Origin: an uncultured bacterium
GTDB lineage: Bacteria; Hydrogenedentota; Hydrogenedentia; Hydrogenedentales; CAITNO01
Direction: 5' to 3'
NCBI GenBank assembly: GCA_937923585.1
Contig: CALDSM010000333.1
Coordinates: forward strand, 1 to 7,765
Length of the DNA stretch: 7,765 nucleotides
The position numbers and the translations under genes were made by a program. This document shows, piece after piece, positions 1-4,944 of the stretch. Within the stretch, counting starts at the first letter, position 1, and every line of letters starts with the position of its first letter. The notes under the pieces are model-generated. The model was not told the DNA's origin and did no database searches. It saw nothing but the letters and a program-made list of their open reading frames with translations.

Positions 1-1092
1 GCTCAGCATGGAGCGGCGGTTGGTCGTGCAGCCGCCACAATGCACCACGAGCTTGTATTGCGCCAAGTCTTCGGGAAAATCGTGGCCCTGCACATGCACA
101 AACTCGATTTTACCGCCCACGTACTGCGTGAGCCAGCGGGGAATCTTCACGCGGCCGATATCGTCGGCGATGGGGTGGTGGCTGCACGACTCGGCAATGA
201 GCACGCGGTCGCCGGGACGCAGCGACTCAATGGCCCGCGCGCCCAACACCTGCGTAACCAGGTCGCCGCGGTAACGCGCGAACAGCACCGAGAACCCCGT
301 CATGGGCACGCCGGGCGGCACGTCGGCCGCGACCTTGAGAAAAGCCTGTGAATCAGTGACGACCAGTTTGGGCGGACGATTGAGCCGGTCCAGCGCGTCG
401 CGCAGTTCACGCTCCTTCACCACCATGCAGTACGCGTCGCCGTCGAGCAGGTCGCGTATGGACTGCACCTGCGGAAGGATAAGCCGTCCCTTGGGCGCCT
501 CCTTGTCTATGGGCACCACCAGCACGGCCATTTCACCGGGGCCGACCAGGTCCGCCAGAATCGCCGGATTCTCGATGAAGTCGGCGGGCGCGCTGTCCAG
601 CAGCGCCTGCCGGAAATCGAGCACGCCGACGCCGTCGCACGCGGCCGTGCGCACCACGGCCACGTTCTTCTCCTTCAGCGTGTCCACCAGCGCGGCCGGC
701 GGCTCGCCCAGGTCGCACTTGTTGAAAGCCACCACCACCGGCGTTTCGCGCTGTTTCAACTCGGCCAGCAGTTCCTCCTCAAACGCGCCCCAGCCGTCCG
801 GTTCGGTGACGATGACACCAAGGTCGGTGCGGTCAAAGACCGTGCGCGTTTTCTCGACGCGCAGCGTCCCGAGCGCGCCCGCGTCATCCACCCCCGCCGT
901 GTCTATGAACAACACCGGTCCGAGGGGCAGCAGCTCCATGGGTTTCTCGACGGGGTCCGTGGTGGTCCCGGCGTGTTCGGAGACGATGGACACCTGCTGG
1001 CGTGTGATGGCGTTGAGCAGGCTCGATTTGCCCACGTTGCGCCGGCCGAAGAGGCCGATGTGCAGCCGCATGGATTTAGGCGTCGTCTGCAT
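1..1092 (-). CDS. hydF: [FeFe]-hydrogenase H-cluster maturation GTPase HydF (3' end cut by window)
   Basis: HydF is the GTPase and scaffold that assembles the 2Fe subcluster from HydE/HydG products and hands it to the hydrogenase apoprotein. Reading the minus strand from ATG at 1092 gives 364 codons with no stop before base 1. Visible motifs are the P-loop GRRNVGKS (16-23), switch I GTTTDP (42-47), DTAG (64-67) and NKCD (124-127). The C-terminal cluster site is C303-x-H305 followed by H351-C352-x-x-C355. Known HydF proteins are roughly 400 aa, so about 40-50 residues are probably missing. I prefer ATG 1092 over ATG 1071 because it adds MQTTPKS directly before RLHIGLFGRRN, the usual HydF N-terminus. 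A G-rich stretch precedes 1092, while no Shine-Dalgarno precedes 1071. With this start the gene overlaps aspA by 17 bases, which suggests translational coupling. The family call is very secure; the start is likely but not certain. Confidence 0.95.
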   Translation of the reverse strand, partial: MQTTPKSMRLHIGLFGRRNVGKSSLLNAITRQQVSIVSEHAGTTTDPVEKPMELLPLGPVLFIDTAGVDDAGALGTLRVEKTRTVFDRTDLGVIVTEPDGWGAFEEELLAELKQRETPVVVAFNKCDLGEPPAALVDTLKEKNVAVVRTAACDGVGVLDFRQALLDSAPADFIENPAILADLVGPGEMAVLVVPIDKEAPKGRLILPQVQSIRDLLDGDAYCMVVKERELRDALDRLNRPPKLVVTDSQAFLKVAADVPPGVPMTGFSVLFARYRGDLVTQVLGARAIESLRPGDRVLIAESCSHHPIADDIGRVKIPRWLTQYVGGKIEFVHVQGHDFPEDLAQYKLVVHCGGCTTNRRSMLS

Positions 1093-2548
1093 CGTTGCCC
1101 CCGTGGCCGCAGCGGCAGCGGAAACCGTCCGGCATGCCCAATCGGCAGACCGCCTCGGCCGTGGTAAGTTCGTCAAACTGCTTGGCGGTCAAGAGTCCCT
1201 TTTCGAGCACCATTTCGCGCACGGTCCGTCCGGCGGCGACCGCCTCGCGGGACAGCTTCGACGCGGCGTCATAACCGAGCAAGGCAACCATCGCCGTGGC
1301 CATCGCCGTCGAGCCGTCAATGCGGGTGCGGCATTGGGCCCCGTTTGCCGCAATGCCCTCCACGCAGTGCGTGCGCAGCAGCGTGCAGGCCCGCGCGAGC
1401 AGGTCGCAACTGTGCAGCAGGCAGTCCGCGATGAGCGGCATGAACGCGTTCAGCTCCAGGTCGCCGCGCGATACCGCATGGGCGACCACCTGGTCATGGC
1501 CCATGACGAGCATGGCCGCCTGCGTGGCCGCCTCGGGGATCACGGGATTCACCTTGCCCGGCATGATGGAAGAGCCCGCCTGACGCTGCGGCAGCCTGAT
1601 TTCGCCGAATCCCGCGTCGGGTCCGGAGGAGAGCAGTCGCAGGTCGGTGGCCACCTTGATGAGCGACGCAGCGCAGGCCTTGAGCATGCCCATCACCTCG
1701 ACGAAGACATCGGCGTTCTGCGTCGCCTCGACAAGGTTCTCCGCGCGGGCGAAGCCGATGCCGGTGATCTCACGCAGCACTTCCGTCACGCGGAAAATGT
1801 ACTGCCGCGGCGCGGCGTAGCCCGTGCCGATGGCGGTGCCGCCGAGGTTCACCACGCGCAGCCGCTCCTCGCACTTGTAGATGCGCCATCGGTCGCGCGC
1901 AAAGGCCTCGGCATAGGCGCCCATTTCGCGGCCCAGCGTGATCAGCACCGCGTCCTGCAGTTCGGTGCGGCCCATCTTGACGACGTGCGCGAAGGCCTGC
2001 TCCTTCGCCTGAAACGCCTCCTGCAGCGCGACCAGTGCGTCTTCGAGCGGCTTGAGCCCGCGAATCGCGGCCAGCCGCAGCGCCGTGGGATAGGTGTCGT
2101 TGGTGGACTGGTGCAGGTTGATGTCGTCGAGCGGGGAAACGAGGCTGTACTGTCCCGGCGCCGCGCCCAGCAGCTGCAGCGCGCGGTTGGCAATCACCTC
2201 ATTCAAGTTCATATTGGTGCTGGTGCCCGCGCCGCCCTGCAATGCGTCGGTCACGTTCCACCGGTCCAGCAGACCAGCGCTGAGTTCGGCGGCGGCGCGG
2301 CAGATGGCGTCTGCCTTGTCCGGCGCATCGGCCCAGCAGCCCAGGTCGCGGTTTACCCGCGCGCAAGCGAGTTTCACGTCACCAAATGCATGGAAGAGAC
2401 CGGCATGCGGCGGACGCCCGGCCAGCGGGAAATTCTCCATGGCGCGCAGCGTGTGCACGCCGTAAAGGGCGTCGCGCGGGACGTCCCGTGCGCCGAGCAG
2501 GTCCTGCTCGCGGCGGGTGGGGTGTGGGCTGTCAGTGTCGGTGCTCAC
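1076..2548 (-). CDS. aspA: aspartate ammonia-lyase family protein of the hydrogenase maturation operon
   Basis: This belongs to the fumarase/aspartase superfamily; aspartase converts L-aspartate to fumarate and ammonia. With the start used here it has 490 aa, a normal length. The N-terminus REQDLLGARDVP...YGVHTLRAMENF is aspartase-like. Further signatures are GAGTSTNMNLNEVIANRA (about 106-123), HQSTNDTYP (146-154), GRTELQDAV (193-201) and the SS-loop GSSIMPGKVNP (325-335), whose second Ser (327) and Lys332 are the expected catalytic-loop residues. GTG 2548 is chosen because GGGA lies 6 bases upstream and it leaves a family-like lead of about 12 residues. The frame stays open to GTG 2572, but that start lies against the palindromic repeat and adds 8 atypical residues. 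Aspartase genes are known neighbours of hydEFG in several anaerobes. The C-terminal tail is unusual, with CRCGHGG followed by acidic residues. Substrate is inferred from family resemblance, and fumarase or another lyase activity is not excluded. Confidence 0.9.
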   Translation of the reverse strand: MSTDTDSPHPTRREQDLLGARDVPRDALYGVHTLRAMENFPLAGRPPHAGLFHAFGDVKLACARVNRDLGCWADAPDKADAICRAAAELSAGLLDRWNVTDALQGGAGTSTNMNLNEVIANRALQLLGAAPGQYSLVSPLDDINLHQSTNDTYPTALRLAAIRGLKPLEDALVALQEAFQAKEQAFAHVVKMGRTELQDAVLITLGREMGAYAEAFARDRWRIYKCEERLRVVNLGGTAIGTGYAAPRQYIFRVTEVLREITGIGFARAENLVEATQNADVFVEVMGMLKACAASLIKVATDLRLLSSGPDAGFGEIRLPQRQAGSSIMPGKVNPVIPEAATQAAMLVMGHDQVVAHAVSRGDLELNAFMPLIADCLLHSCDLLARACTLLRTHCVEGIAANGAQCRTRIDGSTAMATAMVALLGYDAASKLSREAVAAGRTVREMVLEKGLLTAKQFDELTTAEAVCRLGMPDGFRCRCGHGGNDADDA

Positions 2549-2572
2549 ATGAAATCCCAGTGCATGTTCCAC

Positions 2573-2605
2573 ATCCCCCTAAATCCCCCTTCAAAGGGGG
2601 ACTTA
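2573..2605. repeat. C5/G5 palindromic repeat in the regulator-aspA spacer
   Basis: Two ATCCCCCT units (2573-2580 and 2583-2590) are followed by AAAGGGGGACTT. Arms TCCCCCTT (2584-2591) and AAGGGGGA (2594-2601) pair perfectly around a 2-base tip. From memory, AAATCCCCCTT...AAGGGGGACTT elements occur as dispersed repeats in many unrelated environmental genomes, so this is probably a REP-like element. It could equally be a processing or stability hairpin in the operon mRNA. On the transcribed (minus) strand it lies just upstream of the aspA start, and no U-run follows it, so a terminator is unlikely. Confidence 0.6.
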
Positions 2606-2634
2606 AGACAGGCGCGGGTTCTGGGTTTTGTTCT

Positions 2635-2655
2635 CAATTCCCAATTCGCAATTGG
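2635..2655. repeat. tandem CAATT heptamer block with small palindrome
   Basis: Three 7-base units, CAATTCC, CAATTCG and CAATTGG, stand in tandem at 2635, 2642 and 2649. The last two form a palindrome, CCAATT-CGC-AATTGG (2641-2655). The block is AT-rich in a GC-rich window and ends only 4 bases before the stop of the regulator gene. It appears to be non-coding spacer repeat DNA; no function can be read from it. Confidence 0.5.
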
Positions 2656-2659
2656 CTGC

Positions 2660-2920
2660 TCAGTCGTGCCCAAATTCCATCTTCTGCACTTCCACGCCCG
2701 CAATGACGCCGAGCTTGGCGCCGAGTTCGGCGCAGTGCTCCCCATCGCCGACCAGTTCAAGCAGGAGCACGCCGCCGGTGGAGCACCTGCCGTCGCCCAC
2801 CTCATGCAGGCCGAGGCGCGTCTTTATGTTGCAGCCGTATTCGGTCAGCAGTTGCTGCACGCGCACCGCGTTCTCGCCCCGGTTGTGGATGTGTACGCCC
2901 AGAATAAGGTGTTTGTCCAT
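2660..2920 (-). CDS. TM1266-family putative iron-only hydrogenase system regulator
   Basis: This is an 86-aa protein beginning MDKHLILGVHIHNRGENAVRVQQLL and continuing with YGCNIKTRLGLHEV, STGGVLLLELVGD and a C-terminal GVEVQKMEF segment. The pattern matches the TM1266 family of small ACT-like (ferredoxin-fold) proteins found beside [FeFe]-hydrogenase maturation genes and annotated as putative regulators of that system. No DNA-binding domain is visible, so any regulatory role may need a partner or ligand. ATG 2920 is well supported by a purine-rich GAGGAGGAGG Shine-Dalgarno ending about 6 bases upstream. An in-frame extension to 2977 adds an Arg/Pro-rich stretch encoded by the hairpin and is rejected. 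It lies 53 bases downstream of hydG and 111 bases upstream of aspA, on the same strand, consistent with one operon. The ligand and target are unknown. Confidence 0.85.
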   Translation of the reverse strand: MDKHLILGVHIHNRGENAVRVQQLLTEYGCNIKTRLGLHEVGDGRCSTGGVLLLELVGDGEHCAELGAKLGVIAGVEVQKMEFGHD

Positions 2921-2945
2921 CGTCAGCCTCCTCCTCGGTGGTTGT

Positions 2946-2968
2946 CGTCCGGTCCGCCGGACCGGACG
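2946..2968. other. perfect 10-bp hairpin between hydG and the regulator gene
   Basis: Arms CGTCCGGTCC (2946-2955) and GGACCGGACG (2959-2968) pair perfectly around a 3-base loop. The hairpin begins 5 bases after the hydG stop on the minus strand. No U-run follows in the direction of transcription, so it does not look like an intrinsic terminator. It could protect the hydG mRNA 3' end or set relative expression of the downstream genes. The structure is seen directly; its role is inferred. Confidence 0.6.
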
Positions 2969-2973
2969 GATGC

Positions 2974-4377
2974 TCACACGTACACGTCACGCTCGCCGCT
3001 GCGGACCCGGTCCATCAGCCCCTGCGCACGGCTGCGCAGACTTTCGGGCATGCCTGCAAGCGTCCGGGCGATGCAGGCTTCGCCCGCGGCGCGGGTCTCC
3101 GGCGATGCGTAGTTCTCCAGAAATTCCACAAAGGTGCTCAGCGCGTTCACGCCGCAGTAACTCTTTATCAGTCCCGGTTTGGCCAGGTCCATGAAATCCT
3201 CGCCGGTGCGGCCCATCCGGTAGCAGCCGGTGCAGAACGACGGAATGTAATCCATTTCCGAAATGTCCCGCACCACCTCGTCGAGCGGGCGGTGGTCGCC
3301 CACCTGAAACTGGCTCGTGTCGAAATGCTCCTCGTCCTCGTAGCCGCCGGGATTGGTGCGGCTGCCCGCCGAGATCTGCGACACGCCCAGCGCCAGCGTG
3401 TCCCGCCGCATCTCGGCCGTTTCGCGGGTGGACATGATGATTCCCGTGTAGGGCACGGCCAGCCGGAAAATGGCGACGACCTTGCGGAAGTCGTCGTCGG
3501 ACACCGCGTGCGGCGGATGGGTGGACATGTCGGAGCCGACGGCCGGCTCAATGCGGGGCACGCTGATCGTGTGGCAGCCCACGCCGAAACGCCGCTCCAG
3601 GTGGGCCACATGCTGCATCAGCGACAGCACCTCGAAACGCCAGTCGTACAGTCCGAAGAGCACGCCCATGCCCACATCGTCTATGCCCGCCTCCATGGCG
3701 CGGTCCATCGCCGTCACGCGCCAGTCGTAGTCGCTCTTGCGGCCGGCCAGATGCACGCGCGCGTAGGTCGGACGGTGGTACGTCTCCTGGAAAAGCTGGA
3801 ACGTTCCGATGCCCGTCTTCTTCAGTTCCCTGAACTCGTCCACCTTCAGCGGGGCAAGGTTCACATTGACCCGGCGCACCTCGCCGTTGCCGTGCTTCAC
3901 CGAGTAGATCGTCTCGATGCATTTGAAGACGTAGGACAGCCCCTCCTCCTCCGGGTACGATTCGCCCGCCACCAGCAGCACCCGCTTGTGGCCCTGGTCT
4001 ATGAGGACGCGCGTTTCGCGGGCCACCTCCTCCTGCGTCAGCGCGCGGCGCACCACCTCGGTGTTGGTCTGGCGAAAGGCGCAGTACAGGCACTCGTTGT
4101 TGCACAGGTTCGACACGTACATGGGCGCGAACAGCACCAGCCGCTTCCCGTAGATTTCCTCTTTCACGCGCCGGGCCGCCGCGAAGATTTCCTCCAGCAG
4201 TCCGGGGTCGCGCACGGTGGTCAGCGCGGCCACGTCGCCCTCGTTCAAGCCCTTGAGTTCCAAGGCCTTGGCAAGCACTTCGCGCACCCGCGCCGGGTCC
4301 GTTTCGCCGGCGGCAAGCGCCGCCTCAATGCGTTCGACGTCAAATGGAATGGTATCGAATGGCTGTATCATGTTCAT
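2974..4377 (-). CDS. hydG: [FeFe]-hydrogenase H-cluster radical SAM maturase HydG
   Basis: HydG cleaves tyrosine to p-cresol and dehydroglycine and converts the latter to the CO and cyanide ligands carried on an Fe-Cys synthon for the H-cluster. The protein has 467 aa, normal for HydG. The radical SAM cluster motif CX3CX2C is C92-NNE-C96-LY-C99. The second, C-terminal cluster motif CX2CX22C is fully present at C382, C385 and C408, within CTGCYRMGRTGEDFMDLAKPG and SYCGVNAL. This second motif separates HydG from ThiH, HydE and BioB. HTISVPRIEPAVGSD (269-283) is also HydG-like, and His269 may correspond to the ligand of the labile iron. ATG 4377 has AGGGA just upstream; a second ATG two codons later is equally possible. 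It is the first gene of the operon and is divergent from PEP carboxykinase. All expected cysteines are intact. Confidence 0.97.
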   Translation of the reverse strand: MNMIQPFDTIPFDVERIEAALAAGETDPARVREVLAKALELKGLNEGDVAALTTVRDPGLLEEIFAAARRVKEEIYGKRLVLFAPMYVSNLCNNECLYCAFRQTNTEVVRRALTQEEVARETRVLIDQGHKRVLLVAGESYPEEEGLSYVFKCIETIYSVKHGNGEVRRVNVNLAPLKVDEFRELKKTGIGTFQLFQETYHRPTYARVHLAGRKSDYDWRVTAMDRAMEAGIDDVGMGVLFGLYDWRFEVLSLMQHVAHLERRFGVGCHTISVPRIEPAVGSDMSTHPPHAVSDDDFRKVVAIFRLAVPYTGIIMSTRETAEMRRDTLALGVSQISAGSRTNPGGYEDEEHFDTSQFQVGDHRPLDEVVRDISEMDYIPSFCTGCYRMGRTGEDFMDLAKPGLIKSYCGVNALSTFVEFLENYASPETRAAGEACIARTLAGMPESLRSRAQGLMDRVRSGERDVYV

Positions 4378-4516
4378 CGGTCCCTGCCTGTCCGGGCCGG
4401 GCGGATTGGCCTGCCGGGCAAATTCTCATCGAAACGGACACGCATTCCGCCCGGTGGTCCCGTCCAGTGAATGCCCGCGCAGGTCTTTCTGGGAAGAAAA
4501 CCCGGCCTGTGCGGGG

Positions 4517-4531
4517 TGCCAGTTGTTGGCA
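4517..4531. promoter_or_regulatory. small palindrome TGCCA-N5-TGGCA, possible operator
   Basis: A 5-bp inverted repeat with a 5-base spacer lies just downstream of the proposed hydG start site, inside its leader. Its size and position suit a regulator binding site, but such short palindromes also occur by chance in GC-rich DNA. I do not recognise a matching regulator. Confidence 0.25.
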
Positions 4532-4551
4532 GTCTGCTAAACCCTGTACCC

Positions 4552-4560
4552 ATTGTACCA
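4552..4560 (-). promoter_or_regulatory. putative extended -10 promoter for the hydG operon
   Basis: On the minus strand TGGTACAAT has the TGn extension and a TACAAT -10 hexamer. No convincing -35 stands 17-18 bases upstream, as is common for extended -10 promoters. Transcription would begin near 4545, giving a hydG leader of about 168 bases. GGTACA is repeated with a 9-base period here (minus-strand GGTACA-ATG-GGTACA), which could be an activator or repressor half-site pair. Confidence 0.4.
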
Positions 4561-4603
4561 ACAAATGACCGGCCCAGACTAATCCGCGCCTGAAAACGTC
4601 AAG

Positions 4604-4633
4604 TTGACTGTTTGCCGTTCGATTTGCCATAAT
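4604..4633 (+). promoter_or_regulatory. sigma70-like promoter for the PEP carboxykinase leader
   Basis: TTGACT (4604-4609) and CATAAT (4628-4633) are separated by 18 bases, each one mismatch from the consensus hexamers. Transcription would begin near 4640, about 305 bases before the PEP carboxykinase ATG. This is the best promoter match in the divergent intergenic region. Confidence 0.6.
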
Positions 4634-4639
4634 TTCGCT

Positions 4640-4944
4640 GTGAACTGCAAGCGGCTGTGCTGCAGACGGCAGGATCGTTCTTAACGGGAAGGCTTCCGCC
4701 GGGTGCCATGCAGTTCTTCACGGGCTTTCCCAGAATCCGTCTATTTGTTCAGCCGCCACAGAAGTTATTCAAGTCCGGGCGGGCCCCTTTGGGGTGCGAC
4801 ACCGGAAGTGAAGGCTGGATAATTGCCCCAAGGGCGATATCCGGCCTTTTTTGTCATATCCGGCGCACGCGGCCGATGTGGGGCCGCAGTTCGCGGGATG
4901 ATGACCAGCCAGTCCGCCGCAGGCGGATTATGGAGGACTCGGAC
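4640..4944 (+). other. long structured 5' leader upstream of PEP carboxykinase
   Basis: About 305 bases of apparent leader hold no convincing gene. The frame of the downstream gene is open back to GTG 4657, but the stretch contains hairpins and does not resemble PEP carboxykinase. One hairpin pairs TCCGG (4774-4778) with CCGGA (4802-4806), enclosing GCCCC-TTT-GGGGT (4783-4795). It is followed immediately by the terminator-like stem at 4811-4852. I compared it by eye with common riboswitch core motifs and recognised none. It may be a cis-regulatory leader or a small RNA followed by a weak second promoter. Confidence 0.4.
4811..4852 (+). terminator. intrinsic terminator or attenuator in the PEP carboxykinase leader
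   Basis: The outer stem pairs AAGGCTGGATA (4811-4821) with TATCCGGCCTT (4838-4848) with one G-U pair. After a single bulged A (4822) the inner stem pairs TTGCCC (4823-4828) with GGGCGA (4832-4837), closing on a CAA loop. The 3' arm runs directly into a T-tract ending at 4852. This is about 17 base pairs plus a U-run, a strong Rho-independent terminator on the plus strand. ATATCCGGC from its 3' arm recurs at 4856-4864, so the 5' arm could also pair with the second copy. It lies 92 bases before the PEP carboxykinase ATG. Confidence 0.7.

Noticed and set aside
2573..2605. The C5/G5 palindrome as an intrinsic terminator after the regulator gene
   Set aside because: No T-run follows it in the direction of transcription, and the operon continues into aspA and hydF.
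2921..2977. N-terminal extension of the TM1266-family protein
   Set aside because: It is encoded by the hairpin and the Shine-Dalgarno sequence, overlaps the hydG stop, and would add Arg/Pro-rich residues not found in the family.
302..3112. A 936-codon open frame on the plus strand running antisense through hydF, aspA, the regulator and into hydG
   Set aside because: The antisense frame stays open because the DNA is GC-rich. Its translation is low-complexity Arg/Ser/His/Ala with no recognisable domain, and all minus-strand genes under it are clear family members.
2938..4470. A 510-codon plus-strand open frame antisense to hydG
   Set aside because: It mirrors hydG, which has all its cysteine motifs on the minus strand. 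The translation is His/Ala/Arg-rich and resembles no family.
4640..4852. A known riboswitch before PEP carboxykinase
   Set aside because: I looked for recognisable cores (cobalamin, c-di-GMP, SAM, glycine, fluoride, ZTP) by eye and saw none, so no class is assigned.
4657..4944. A 96-residue N-terminal extension of PEP carboxykinase from GTG 4657
   Set aside because: The frame is open, but the region contains a terminator hairpin. GGAGG sits correctly before ATG 4945, and the 599-aa product already has normal family length.
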